Positions 32,504 through 41,256 of a DNA stretch of 64,000 nt are shown here, one piece after another (positions within the stretch are counted from its first letter, which is position 1; every line of letters begins with the position of its first letter). The DNA lies in contig NZ_RDBE01000001.1 in assembly GCF_003674065.1 (NCBI RefSeq), positions 457,614 to 521,613 on the forward strand, in the 5' to 3' direction. Source of the stretch: Nocardioides mangrovicus (GTDB lineage Bacteria; Actinomycetota; Actinomycetes; Propionibacteriales; Nocardioidaceae). A model generated the notes under the pieces. That model saw nothing but the letters and a program-made list of their open reading frames with translations, did no database searches and was not told where the DNA came from. The position numbers and the translations under genes are program-made.

Positions 32504-33667
32504 TCAGATTTTACTGGTCGGGGAGAGACCCAGCTGCATTCCGGCCAGACCTCGTCCCTTGCTGGTCAGGGTTCGGGCGATGCCGGTGAGGACCTGCGCG
32601 GCCGGCGCGGTCGGGTCGGAGTCGACGATGGGCTTGCCGTCGTCGCCGCCCTCGCGCAGGTGAGGGTCGAGCGGCACGCGGCCCAGCAGCGGCACGTCGT
32701 AGCCGAAGCGCCCGCCCAAGGTGGTGGCCACCCGGTCGCCGCCGCCGGCGCCGAAGATCTCCAACCGGTGCTCGACGCCCTCGGCGGCGCAGTGCGGGCA
32801 CGGCAGCCACGACATGTTCTCCACCACGCCGACCACCCGTTGGTGCATCATCGAGGCCATCGTGCCGGCGCGCTCGGCGACCTCGGCGGCGGCCTCCTGC
32901 GGCGTGGTCACCACGACCACCTCGGCGTTGGGCAGGTGCTGGCCCAGCGAGATCGCGATGTCGCCGGTGCCCGGGGGCAGGTCGAGCAGCAGCACGTCCA
33001 GGTCGCCCCAGTAGACGTCGGCCAGCATCTGCACCAGCGCGCGGTCGAGCATCGGGCCGCGCCAGGCGACCACCTGGTCGCGGCGGGGCTTGAGCATCCC
33101 GATGCTGATGACCGAGACCCCGCTGGCCGTGGGCACCGGCATGATCAGGTCCTCGACCTGCGTCGGCCGGGCGTCGGCCACGCCGAGCATGGCGGGCACG
33201 GAGTGGCCGTAGATGTCGGCGTCGACGACGCCGACCTTGAGGCCCTGCGCGGCCATCGCCAGTGCGAGGTTCACCGTCACCGAGGACTTGCCAACGCCGC
33301 CCTTGCCCGAGGCGATCGCGTAGACCTTAGTCAGCGAATCGGGCTGGGCGAAGCCGATCTCGCGCTGGGCGTGCCCGTCGCGCAGCACCTCCTGCAGCCC
33401 GGCACGCTGCTCGGCCGACATCACCCCGAGCGTCAGGTCGACGTCGCTGACGTCGGCGACCTCGCGCAGCGCGGCGTTGACGTCGCGGGTGATGGTGTCC
33501 TTGAGCGGGCAGCCGGCGACGGTGAGCAGGACGGTGAGCCGGACCTGACCCGCCTCGTCGAGGTCGACCGTGTCGACCATGTTGAGCTCGGTGATCGGGC
33601 GCTTGATCTCGGGGTCGTTGACCGTCGCGAGGGCGGCCATGACGGCGTCGCGGTCGGGTGCAGCCAT
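32504..33667 (-). CDS. mrp: Mrp/NBP35 family iron-sulfur carrier ATPase
   Basis: P-loop ATPase of 387 residues proposed to deliver iron-sulfur clusters. An N-terminal MIP18/DUF59 domain (about 1-95) precedes the deviant Walker A ASGKGGVGKSS, the DADIYGHS motif, and the CPHC pair that can hold a bridging cluster. ATG 33667 has TACCGT 7 nt upstream in an 18-bp gap. It is followed by tatB, so the two are probably one operon. The mycobacterial equivalent is Rv1229c in the same neighbourhood. Confidence 0.93.
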   Translation of the reverse strand: MAAPDRDAVMAALATVNDPEIKRPITELNMVDTVDLDEAGQVRLTVLLTVAGCPLKDTITRDVNAALREVADVSDVDLTLGVMSAEQRAGLQEVLRDGHAQREIGFAQPDSLTKVYAIASGKGGVGKSSVTVNLALAMAAQGLKVGVVDADIYGHSVPAMLGVADARPTQVEDLIMPVPTASGVSVISIGMLKPRRDQVVAWRGPMLDRALVQMLADVYWGDLDVLLLDLPPGTGDIAISLGQHLPNAEVVVVTTPQEAAAEVAERAGTMASMMHQRVVGVVENMSWLPCPHCAAEGVEHRLEIFGAGGGDRVATTLGGRFGYDVPLLGRVPLDPHLREGGDDGKPIVDSDPTAPAAQVLTGIARTLTSKGRGLAGMQLGLSPTSKI

Positions 33668-33685
33668 GCCCGCAACGGTACGTGG

Positions 33686-34192
33686 CTAGTGCGCGCCGTC
33701 CTCGTCGGGCTCCTCGCCGCGCTCCTGCAGCTCGGCGAGCAGCGCCCGCAGCTCGGAGCGGACGTAGTCGCGGGTGGCCACCTCGCCGACCGCCATCCGC
33801 AGCGACGCCACCTCCCGGGCCAGGTACTCCATGTCGGCGTGGGCGCGGGTGTTGGCCTGCCGGTCCTGCTCGCCGACCACGCGGTCGCGCTGCTCCTGCC
33901 GGTTCTGCGCGAGCAGGATGAGCGGTGCGGCGTAGGAGGCCTGCAGGCTGAGCATGAGGGTCAAGAAGATGAAGGGGTAGCCGTCGAAGTGCGGCCACGG
34001 GCCGACGTTCCACAGCACCCACACGACGACGAAGAGCGTCATGTACAGCAGGAACCGGGCGGTGCCCATGAAGCGGGCGAACTGCTCGGCGAAGACCCCG
34101 AAGGCGTCGGTGTTGACCGTGGGGCGCCGCACCAGCGGCCGGGTGGTCTCCTGCGGGGTGTCCAGCCGCGACTCGCGCGACCTGTCCCTCAT
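33686..34192 (-). CDS. DUF1003 membrane protein
   Basis: Protein of 168 residues with two membrane segments (LLYMTLFVVVWVLWN and YPFIFLTLMLSLQASYAAPLILL) and the DUF1003 signature NRQEQRDRVVGEQDRQANTRAHADMEYLAREVASLR. The function is unknown. ATG 34192 overlaps the stop of the upstream MgtE-like gene (ATGA), so the two proteins are made together; the same pair occurs in Mycobacterium next to mrp. The C-terminus is acidic and presumably cytosolic. Confidence 0.9.
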   Translation of the reverse strand: MRDRSRESRLDTPQETTRPLVRRPTVNTDAFGVFAEQFARFMGTARFLLYMTLFVVVWVLWNVGPWPHFDGYPFIFLTLMLSLQASYAAPLILLAQNRQEQRDRVVGEQDRQANTRAHADMEYLAREVASLRMAVGEVATRDYVRSELRALLAELQERGEEPDEDGAH

Positions 34193-35460
34193 GACGCCGC
34201 CCCGATGCTCCGGTCGCGCCACCCTTCGGGCAGCAGGTGGTCGAGCAGGTCGTCGACGGTGACCGCGCCGAGCAGCCGGCCGGTCTCGTCGACCACGGGG
34301 GCGGCGACGAGGTTGTAGGTGGCCAGGTAGGCGGCCACCTCCTCCAAGGAGGCCTCCGGGCGCAGGTAGTCCAGCCCGGTGTCGAGCGCGCCGGCCACCA
34401 GGCTCGAGGGCGGCTCGCGCAGCAGCCGCTGGATGTGGGCGACGCCGACCAGCTTGCCCGTGGGCGTCTCCAGCGGCGGCCGGCAGACGTAGACCAGTGC
34501 CGCCAGCGAGGGCACCAGGTCCTCCTGCCGCACGTGGGCCAGGGCCTCGGCGACGGTGGCGTCGGGGGGCAGGATGACCGGCTCGGGGGTCATCATGCCG
34601 CCGGCGGTCTCCTCGGCGTAGGACATCAGCCGGCGGACGTCCTCGGCCTCCTCCGGCTCCATCAGCTCCAGCAGCGCGGCGGCGGTCTCCGGGGGCAGGT
34701 CGGCGATCAGGTCGGCGGCGTCGTCGGCCGACATCTCCTCCAGCACGTCGGCGGCACGCTCGGAGTCCAGGTGCTCGAGGATCTCGACCTGGTCCTCCTC
34801 GGGCAGCTCCTCGAGCACGTCGGCCAGCCGCTCGTCGTCCATGCCGGCGACCACCTCGGCGCGCCGCTCGGGCGGCAGGTCCTTGATGACGTTCGCGGCG
34901 TCGGCGGGCTTGAGGTCGGCCAGCCGCGCCAGCAGCTGGGTGGCGCCCTGCGGCTGCTGGCTGCCGGTGACGCCGACGGCGTCGCGCCACTCCACCACGT
35001 GGGTCTGGCCCCGCCGCCGGAACCCGTGCCCGGGCTCTTGCACCGCCACGCGCGAGAGCACCCAGTCGCGGCTGCGGGTCTGCTCCATCGCGACGTCGAC
35101 CACGACACCGGAGGGACCCGGCCCGTCGCTGTCGCCGCGCACCTGCACGGGCCGGTCGAGCATCTGGCCGATGACCAGCGTCTCGGTGGAGCGCTGGGCG
35201 AAGCGGCGCATGTTCAGCAGTCCGGTGGTGATGACCTGACCTGCGTCGATGCTGGTGATGCGGGTCATCGGGGCGAAGATCTGGCGGCGGCCGAACACCT
35301 CCACCACGAGTCCCACCGCCCGCGGGGCGGCCTCGGTCGAGGCGCCCGGGCGCATGACGACCACGACGTCGCGGACCTTGCCCACCTGGTCGCCGGACGG
35401 GTCGAACACCGGGAGCCCGGCCAGACGGGCCGCGAAGACGCGGGTCGGCGTGGAGCTCAC
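34189..35460 (-). CDS. MgtE-like regulatory protein lacking the membrane domain
   Basis: Protein of 423 residues with an N-terminal PRC-barrel-like region (about 10-75), an MgtE intracellular N domain (LLARLADLKPADAANVIKDLPPERRAEVVAGMDDERLADVLEEL and following repeats, about 180-290) and a pair of CBS domains (about 295-415). The transmembrane magnesium channel domain of true MgtE is absent. It may therefore sense magnesium or nucleotides and act through the coupled DUF1003 membrane protein. GTG 35460 has TAGGCT 6 nt upstream. Confidence 0.88.
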   Translation of the reverse strand: MSSTPTRVFAARLAGLPVFDPSGDQVGKVRDVVVVMRPGASTEAAPRAVGLVVEVFGRRQIFAPMTRITSIDAGQVITTGLLNMRRFAQRSTETLVIGQMLDRPVQVRGDSDGPGPSGVVVDVAMEQTRSRDWVLSRVAVQEPGHGFRRRGQTHVVEWRDAVGVTGSQQPQGATQLLARLADLKPADAANVIKDLPPERRAEVVAGMDDERLADVLEELPEEDQVEILEHLDSERAADVLEEMSADDAADLIADLPPETAAALLELMEPEEAEDVRRLMSYAEETAGGMMTPEPVILPPDATVAEALAHVRQEDLVPSLAALVYVCRPPLETPTGKLVGVAHIQRLLREPPSSLVAGALDTGLDYLRPEASLEEVAAYLATYNLVAAPVVDETGRLLGAVTVDDLLDHLLPEGWRDRSIGAAS

Positions 35461-35466
35461 GGTGTC

Positions 35467-35472
35467 AGCCTA
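35467..35472 (-). promoter_or_regulatory. -10 hexamer TAGGCT of the MgtE-like gene
   Basis: TAGGCT on the minus strand lies 6 nt before GTG 35460, no Shine-Dalgarno. It heads the MgtE-like/DUF1003 operon. Confidence 0.5.
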
Positions 35473-35499
35473 GTGGTCCCTCGACGTCGCCCCACGAAG

Positions 35500-35535
35500 C
35501 GTATATTTTTATCAAAAGGCTCATACGCCTACATT
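35500..35535 (+). promoter_or_regulatory. A/T-rich promoter-like patch upstream of the third GGDEF-EAL gene
   Basis: A run of A/T (TATATTTTTATCAAAA, 35502-35517) stands out in this G+C-rich DNA and is followed by TACATT (35530-35535), a possible -10. The transcript would have a leader of about 45 nt with a GGGGAGGG ribosome-binding site before ATG 35586, unlike the leaderless genes. Confidence 0.45.
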
Positions 35536-35585
35536 CGTAGCGGCATGCTTGCTCTCGGACGGGGACCGAAAGGGGAGGGCACCGG

Positions 35586-38093
35586 ATGCGATCGGGCCTG
35601 GCGAGGGAGCTGTGGACCCTGCTGCGTACCCGCAGCGGGCTGTTCGACGCAGCCGTGTGCCTGGCCGGCCTCGGCATCTTCGCCTACGCGCTCGCCCACG
35701 TCCTGACCGACCCGCTCGCCGGGATCGGCGTCGAGCTGTTCGCCGTCCCGATGATCGTGATCGTGGCGCAGTTCCCCATGGTGCTCGACCGTGGCGAGGG
35801 CGGCATCGAGGTCGGCTTCGACTCCACCATCTTGATGTTCCTGCTGTGCACCCAGCCGGCCGCGCAGGCGCTGGTGCTGTGGGCGATCGGCATGATCCTC
35901 AGCGCCGCGATGACCCAGAAGCGGCTCCAGGCGCGCATCTTCAACATCGGCAACGGCATTCTCGGCGGCGCCGTCGCGGCGGGCACGCTCACCCTGACCC
36001 GGGGCAGCGCGCTGGGCACGCCCCGCGAGCTGCTCGCCGTGGCCCTGGCCGCCACCGCCTACTTCGCCTTCGACTACCTGCTCTCCGCGGTCTCGCTGGC
36101 CATCGAGGAGCAGGCGCCACTGTCCTCCCAGCTGCTGCAGCGCGGCACCATCGTCGCCGTCGCCTGCTTCGTCCCCTTCGACAGCCTCGGCTACCTCGGC
36201 GCGGTGCTGGTGCGCTCGTCGTCGTGGTGGGTGCTGGGCCTGCTGGCCGTGCCGCTCGCGACCCTGCTCATCGCCACCCGCGCGGTCACCCGGGGCAGCG
36301 AGAACGCCCGCCGCCTCAGCGTGCTCTTCGCCGCCGCCGAGCGGGCCCAGACGCTGCGCGACACCCGCGAGGTGGTCGCAGCGCTCGAGGAGGACGCTCG
36401 CCGGCTGCTGCAGATCGACGGCATCGAGGTCCGTGACACCCCGCCGGGCCCGCAGGAGATCGGCGCCAAGGTGCACGACGGCGGGCACGACCGCTACGTG
36501 GTGGCCCCCGACAAGCACCGGGCACGCTCCACGGCCGCGGCGGACTCCCAGGCCCTCGAGGCCATGGCGGCCGTCTCCTCCGACGCCTTCGAGCGACTGC
36601 GGCTCAACGACGAGATGGCCCACCTGGCCCGCCACGACCTCCTCACCGACCTGCCGAACCGCCGGCTACTGCTCGACCGCGTCGAGCAGGCGCTCTCGGC
36701 CTCGCGCCGCAACCAGACCCGGGTGGCGCTGCTCTTCGTCGACCTCGACGGTTTCAAGCCGGTCAACGACCGGTTCGGCCACGCCGCCGGCGACGCCGTG
36801 CTCGTCGACGTCGCCCAGCGGCTCTCTGCCTGCGTCCGCGGCCACGACATGGTCGCGCGCCTGGGCGGCGACGAGTTCGCCGTGCTCTTCGAGGACGTCG
36901 GCTCCGACGTCGTCACCTCCGCCTGCTACCGCATCCTGGCCGCCCTCATGGAGGGCGTGGAGGTCAACGGTCACCAGCTGCCACTCTCGTGCAGCATCGG
37001 CGTCGCCTACGGCGACCAGGGCGACACCGCGCAGAGCATGCTGCGCAACGCCGACCTGGCGATGTACGAGGCCAAGTCGCGCGGCAAGAACCAGTTCGTC
37101 GACTACGAGCCCGCCATCGGCCGCTCCCGGCTGCAGCGGCTGGAGCTGGTCGAGGCGCTGCGGGCGGCGGTCTCGAACAAGGACATCCGCACCGTCTACC
37201 AGCCGGTCGTCGACACCGTGTCGGGTCGCATCTCCGGGGTCGAGGCGCTGGCCCGCTGGCGGCTCGACGGCCGCGACATCCGCCCCGACGTGTTCATCAA
37301 GGTCGCCGAGGAGAGCGGCCTGGTCGTGCCCCTGGGCGAGCTGATCCTCGAGCGCGCCTCGCGTGATGCCCAGCGGCTGCGCGACGCCGCCGGCGGCATG
37401 GTCACCGTCAGCGTCAACGTCGCTGCCCAGCAGCTGCGCGAGCCGGCCTTCGTGCCCGCCGTGGAGCGGGCGCTGGCGCGCATGGGCGGCACCGGACTCA
37501 TCTTGGAGATCACCGAGCGCGACGGCATCGGCACCGACGTCGTGACCTCGGCGGCCATGCAGACCCTGGTCGACATGGGTGTCGTCTTGGCCATCGACGA
37601 CTTCGGGGTCGGCTTCTCCTCCATCAGCTACCTGCAGGACATGCCGGTCGGGATCATCAAGACCGACGCCACCTTCTCGGCCGCGATCGATAAGGACGAG
37701 CGGGCCTGCGCCCTGCTCAGCTCGATCACCACGTTGGCCGGGGCGCTGGGCCTCAGCGTGGTCGTCGAGGGCATCGAGCGCGAGTCGCAGCTGGAGCACC
37801 TCATCGCCGACGTGCACGCGCGCTACGCCCAGGGCTACCTGCTGCACCGGCCGATGCCGCTGCAGAAGCTCCTGCGGGTCGTCCGCGACCAGCGCCCGGC
37901 CGAGCAGCCCGCCGTGCCAGCCGCCGTGAAGCCGGCCCAGCCGAAGGCGGAGAAGCCGGTCAAGCCCACGAAGACACGGCCCGCGATGGCGGGGATGACC
38001 GAGCACCGCGTCAAGCAGGCCGTCCGGCCACCGGTGCCGCTCGCGCCGGAGCTGGAGGCCCTGGTCGCCCAGGCGGAGGCGCTGGTCTCCTAG
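35586..38093 (+). CDS. Polytopic-membrane GGDEF-EAL cyclic-di-GMP enzyme
   Basis: Protein of 835 residues. The N-terminal 235 residues hold several membrane segments (a MASE-like sensor), a linker of about 100 residues follows, then GGDEF (427-431) and EAL (553-555) domains. Here the inhibitory RxxD site is intact (R418, D421), unlike the two other GGDEF-EAL proteins in this window. The EAL loop DDFGVGFSS and IIKTDATF keep catalytic residues. The last 90 residues form a Lys/Pro-rich tail. ATG 35586 has a good ribosome-binding site. The 3' end overlaps the minus-strand neighbour by 4 bp. Confidence 0.92.
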   Translation: MRSGLARELWTLLRTRSGLFDAAVCLAGLGIFAYALAHVLTDPLAGIGVELFAVPMIVIVAQFPMVLDRGEGGIEVGFDSTILMFLLCTQPAAQALVLWAIGMILSAAMTQKRLQARIFNIGNGILGGAVAAGTLTLTRGSALGTPRELLAVALAATAYFAFDYLLSAVSLAIEEQAPLSSQLLQRGTIVAVACFVPFDSLGYLGAVLVRSSSWWVLGLLAVPLATLLIATRAVTRGSENARRLSVLFAAAERAQTLRDTREVVAALEEDARRLLQIDGIEVRDTPPGPQEIGAKVHDGGHDRYVVAPDKHRARSTAAADSQALEAMAAVSSDAFERLRLNDEMAHLARHDLLTDLPNRRLLLDRVEQALSASRRNQTRVALLFVDLDGFKPVNDRFGHAAGDAVLVDVAQRLSACVRGHDMVARLGGDEFAVLFEDVGSDVVTSACYRILAALMEGVEVNGHQLPLSCSIGVAYGDQGDTAQSMLRNADLAMYEAKSRGKNQFVDYEPAIGRSRLQRLELVEALRAAVSNKDIRTVYQPVVDTVSGRISGVEALARWRLDGRDIRPDVFIKVAEESGLVVPLGELILERASRDAQRLRDAAGGMVTVSVNVAAQQLREPAFVPAVERALARMGGTGLILEITERDGIGTDVVTSAAMQTLVDMGVVLAIDDFGVGFSSISYLQDMPVGIIKTDATFSAAIDKDERACALLSSITTLAGALGLSVVVEGIERESQLEHLIADVHARYAQGYLLHRPMPLQKLLRVVRDQRPAEQPAVPAAVKPAQPKAEKPVKPTKTRPAMAGMTEHRVKQAVRPPVPLAPELEALVAQAEALVS

Positions 38094-38767
38094 CAGACCG
38101 AGGAGCCGCCCAGCGCCAGCTGCTCGACCTCGTCGAAGCCCTCGTCGTCCTCGGCGCGCCCGCGGAAGAGGGTGAGGTGCTGCTGCTGCCAGCTGGTCCC
38201 GCGGAAGTGGTCGAGCGCGGCGACGAGGTCCTCCAGGTACGGCGCGGAGGTGGCGTCGGTGATGGTGCCGACCTGCAACCAGGGGCGGAACATCCGCCGG
38301 TCGACGAACAGGGAGAGCCGCTGGGCGAGCGGCGGGACCGACCGGCCGATGTGCTGCAGACCCTCGGAGTCGCCCTCGACCCGCGCCCAGACGCCCAGGT
38401 CGCCGGCCCACTCCAGCGCGGCCCCGCCGTGCACGTGCAGCGTGGGGCTCGGCCAGGTGGCGGCCTCCATGCGCAGCTCATCGGCCAAGCGCACGGAGTC
38501 GGCGGTGGTCAGGTTGCCGAAATGGGTCACCGGGATCAGCAGCTGGTCGAACGGCTTCTGGTCGAGCTGGTCGTGGCCGGTCCCGGCGGCCGTCGCGGGG
38601 CGGCGTCGGCGCAGGAACGTGCGGGTGGTCGTCTCCTTGCGGTGCGACGTCGGCGGCCGGGCCTCGGTGGTCGCGGCCTGTCCCGACCGCGGCGCGACCG
38701 CGGCGACGGTCGCTTCGAGCTCCTGGCGGATCTCCGGGGGCGGGACGATCGCCGCGAAGATGTGCAT
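38090..38767 (-). CDS. 2H phosphoesterase-like (LigT/2'-5' RNA ligase family) protein
   Basis: Protein of 225 residues that begins MHIFAAIVPPPEIRQELEATV, like LigT/ThpR enzymes. The second HxTx motif is intact (HLTL, 197-200), but the first reads THFGNL (81-86) where HVTLxFLG is usual, so one catalytic histidine motif is altered. An Arg/Thr-rich stretch of about 45 residues (27-72) is inserted before it. Actinobacterial 2H proteins of this type occur often; substrates are unknown. ATG 38767 has CAGGAT 6 nt upstream. Confidence 0.65.
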   Translation of the reverse strand: MHIFAAIVPPPEIRQELEATVAAVAPRSGQAATTEARPPTSHRKETTTRTFLRRRRPATAAGTGHDQLDQKPFDQLLIPVTHFGNLTTADSVRLADELRMEAATWPSPTLHVHGGAALEWAGDLGVWARVEGDSEGLQHIGRSVPPLAQRLSLFVDRRMFRPWLQVGTITDATSAPYLEDLVAALDHFRGTSWQQQHLTLFRGRAEDDEGFDEVEQLALGGSSVC

Positions 38768-38801
38768 ACCCCCATCCTGCCGGAATGAAAGGCTCTCCCG
38801 C

Positions 38802-39641
38802 GTGAGATCGCTGCCCTACGACGTGGTCGATGTGTTCGCCGACGAGCCGTTCAGCGGCAACCAGCTCGCCGTGGTGCACGGCGCCGCGGGACTCGACGAC
38901 GCGACGCTGCTCGCGGTGACGCGGGAGTTCGGCTTCTCCGAAACGGCGTTCCCCGAGCCCGTGGGCGCCGCCGGCTACCGCGTGCGCATCTTCACCCCCG
39001 GCGGGGAGATCCCGTTCGCCGGGCACCCGACGCTGGGCACCGCCTGGGTGCTGCGGCAGAACGGGGAGCTGAGAGAGGACGAGGTGGTGCAGACCTGCGG
39101 GGCCGGGGAGGTCGGGGTCCGGTTCCTGGAGTCCGCGGGCCTGGTGGAGCTGACCGCGACGCCGCGGACGCTCGAGGGTCCGCTCACCGAGGAGGTGGCC
39201 GGGCTCGCGCGCGGCGTCGGCCTCGAGGCAGACGACGTCGTCGGGCCCGCCTGGCGTGCCGGCGCGGGGCTGGACTTCAGCTACCTCCCGGTGAGGCCGG
39301 ACGCGGTGGCCCGGGCCAGGCCGGGGACTGACAGCGACGTCGACGTCTACGCCGTCACGCCCGGCGACCCCGTCCGCGTGCACAGCCGCGTCTTCGTGGC
39401 CGACCTGGCGGTGCCCGAGGACCCGGCCACCGGGTCGGCGGCGGCCGGCCTGGGCATCGTGCTCGCCGCGAGCGGCGTGCTGCCCGACGGCGGCGACGTC
39501 GAGATCGCCCAGGGGGCGGAGCTGGGACGCCCCTCGCGGCTGTTCCTCACGGTCGAGGCGCGCGGCGGGGTCGCCGACCGCGTGCGGGTGGCGGGTCGGG
39601 TGTTCGCCACGATGCGCGGCACGCTCGACGTGCCCGGATGA
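38802..39641 (+). CDS. PhzF family isomerase/epimerase-like protein
   Basis: Protein of 279 residues with the diaminopimelate-epimerase-like PhzF fold. VDVFADEPFSGNQLAVV, the catalytic glutamate region FSETAF, FAGHPTLGTAWVL and the C-terminal PEDPATGSAAAGLG are all family signatures. PhzF itself acts in phenazine synthesis, but most homologues have unknown substrates and no phenazine genes are here. GTG 38802 is preferred (AAGGCT 7 nt upstream). The stop overlaps the EamA start (ATGA). Confidence 0.9.
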   Translation: MRSLPYDVVDVFADEPFSGNQLAVVHGAAGLDDATLLAVTREFGFSETAFPEPVGAAGYRVRIFTPGGEIPFAGHPTLGTAWVLRQNGELREDEVVQTCGAGEVGVRFLESAGLVELTATPRTLEGPLTEEVAGLARGVGLEADDVVGPAWRAGAGLDFSYLPVRPDAVARARPGTDSDVDVYAVTPGDPVRVHSRVFVADLAVPEDPATGSAAAGLGIVLAASGVLPDGGDVEIAQGAELGRPSRLFLTVEARGGVADRVRVAGRVFATMRGTLDVPG

Positions 39642-40513
39642 GCACTCCCGGCGTCCGGACCCTGGCGCTGCTGGCGGTGGCCGTCGTCGCGATCAGCTTC
39701 GCCGGGCCGCTGATGGCCGGGCTGGCGGTGCCGGCGCTCGCCGTGGCGTTCTGGCGCAACGGCATGGCCACCGCGCTGCTGGCGCCGGTGGCCCTCGGTC
39801 CGCGACGGGCGGAGCTGGGCTCCCTCGGCCGGCGCGACGTGGGTCTGGTGGTGCTGGCCGGTGCCCTGCTGGCGCTGCACTTCGGCACCTGGGTGACCTC
39901 GCTGAGGATGACCTCGGTGGCCGCGAGCACGGCGATCGTGTGCTTCCAGGTGGTGTGGGTGGTCGCCTACGACCGGTGGCGCGGCGTCCGCCTGGCCGGT
40001 CCGGCGTCGGTGGGCCTCGTGGTGGCGCTGGTGGGCGTCCTGGTCATCACCGGGGTCGATCTGAGCGTGTCTGTGCGGGCGCTGGTGGGCGACCTGCTGG
40101 CGCTGGTGGGCTCGGTGGCGGTGGCCGCCTACACGGTGGTGGGGGCGCGGGTGCGGCGCACGGTGAGCACCACCGTCTACACCTCGTGCTGCTACGGCAC
40201 CGCCGCGGTCCTGCTCCTGGTGACCTGCCTGCTCGCGGGCGTCGACGTGGTGGGCTACCACCCGCGGGAGTGGGCGACGCTGGTGCTGGTGACGCTGACC
40301 GCGCAGCTGCTGGGCCACTCGGTCTTCAACCACCTCCTCCAGGTGGTCTCGCCGATGCTGGTCTCGCTCGCGCTGCTGCTGGAGATCCCGGGCGCCGCGC
40401 TGGTGGCGGCCGTGCTGCTGGGTCAGCTGCCGCCGGTGGGCGTGGTGGTCGGGCTGCTGCTGATCCTGGCCGGCACCGCCACGGTGGTGGTCTCGGCGCG
40501 AGTCTCGAGGTGA
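39638..40513 (+). CDS. EamA/DMT-family transporter
   Basis: Ten-helix drug/metabolite transporter of 291 residues with two EamA repeats (about 5-135 and 145-285). The protein is almost entirely hydrophobic, with short polar loops. Its ATG overlaps the PhzF stop (ATGA), so it is co-translated. Bacterial LicB choline permeases belong to the same superfamily and sit next to licC and licD; this gene lies directly upstream of LicC-like and LicD-like genes, so choline or a related amino alcohol is a possible substrate, but a PhzF-linked efflux role is equally possible. Confidence 0.85.
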   Translation: MSTPGVRTLALLAVAVVAISFAGPLMAGLAVPALAVAFWRNGMATALLAPVALGPRRAELGSLGRRDVGLVVLAGALLALHFGTWVTSLRMTSVAASTAIVCFQVVWVVAYDRWRGVRLAGPASVGLVVALVGVLVITGVDLSVSVRALVGDLLALVGSVAVAAYTVVGARVRRTVSTTVYTSCCYGTAAVLLLVTCLLAGVDVVGYHPREWATLVLVTLTAQLLGHSVFNHLLQVVSPMLVSLALLLEIPGAALVAAVLLGQLPPVGVVVGLLLILAGTATVVVSARVSR

Positions 40514-40526
40514 GTTCCAAGGTGAG

Positions 40527-40532
40527 TAGGGT
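40527..40532 (+). promoter_or_regulatory. -10 hexamer TAGGGT of the LicC-like gene
   Basis: TAGGGT is 7 nt before ATG 40540, without a Shine-Dalgarno. It marks the start of the glycan-decoration operon separate from PhzF-EamA. Confidence 0.55.
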
Positions 40533-40539
40533 CACCGGC

Positions 40540-41256
40540 ATGCAGACCCAGGTCGTCATCCTGGCCGCCGGCATGGGCACCCGGCTCGGCCGGCCGCACC
40601 CCAAGCCGCTCACGCCGCTGTCCAGCGGGCAGACGATCATGCGCCGGGCGGTGGACCTCCTCACCGGCGCGTGGTCCGACGTCCGCATCACCGCGGTGGT
40701 CGGCTTCAAGCTCGACCTGGTCATCGAGGCCATGCCCGACATCGGCTTCGTCTACAACGAGGTCTTCGACTCCACCAACACCAACAAGAGCCTGCTCAAG
40801 GCGCTCACGCTCTCACCCGAGGGCGGCGTGGTGTGGATGAACGGCGACGTCGTCTTCGACCCGCGGGTGCTCGACGTCGTGGCGGAGAAGGTGAGCGGCG
40901 GCCAGAGCTTCGTCCTGGTCGACCGCTCGAAGGTCGCCGAGGAGGAGGTCAAGTACACCCTCGGCGACGACGGCATGATCGCGCAGCTGTCGAAGACCGT
41001 GCCGCAGGACCAGGCGCTGGGCGAGGCGGTCGGCATCAACTACGTCTCGGGCTCCGACAAGGCGACGCTCGTCGAGCGGCTGCGCGAGTGCGAGGACCAG
41101 GACTACTTCGAGCGCGGGATCGAGCTGGCCATCGAGAAGGACGGCGCCCGCTTCGAGCCGGTCGACATCTCGGCCTACCAGGTGGTGGAGGTCGACTTCG
41201 ACGACGACCTCACCCGCGCCAACACGTTCGTGTCGGGCACGGGTGTCGACGACTGA
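40540..41256 (+). CDS. LicC-like sugar/phospho-alcohol nucleotidyltransferase
   Basis: NTP-transferase of 238 residues. The GxGxR nucleotide loop is VVILAAGMGTRLGRPHPKPLTPL (5-27), followed by FVYNEVFDSTNTNKSLLKAL and MNGDVVFDP, the pattern seen in phosphocholine cytidylyltransferases (LicC) and in inositol-phosphate cytidylyltransferases. It would activate a phosphorylated alcohol or sugar as a CDP/NDP derivative in the cytosol. The stop overlaps the next gene by 14 bp, and that gene encodes a LicD-type transferase, a natural partner for the activated product. The exact nucleotide and acceptor are inference. Confidence 0.8.
   Translation: MQTQVVILAAGMGTRLGRPHPKPLTPLSSGQTIMRRAVDLLTGAWSDVRITAVVGFKLDLVIEAMPDIGFVYNEVFDSTNTNKSLLKALTLSPEGGVVWMNGDVVFDPRVLDVVAEKVSGGQSFVLVDRSKVAEEEVKYTLGDDGMIAQLSKTVPQDQALGEAVGINYVSGSDKATLVERLRECEDQDYFERGIELAIEKDGARFEPVDISAYQVVEVDFDDDLTRANTFVSGTGVDD

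Noticed and set aside
38802-39641. Phenazine biosynthesis from the PhzF-like gene
   Set aside because: No other phz genes are present and most PhzF-family proteins are unrelated to phenazines.
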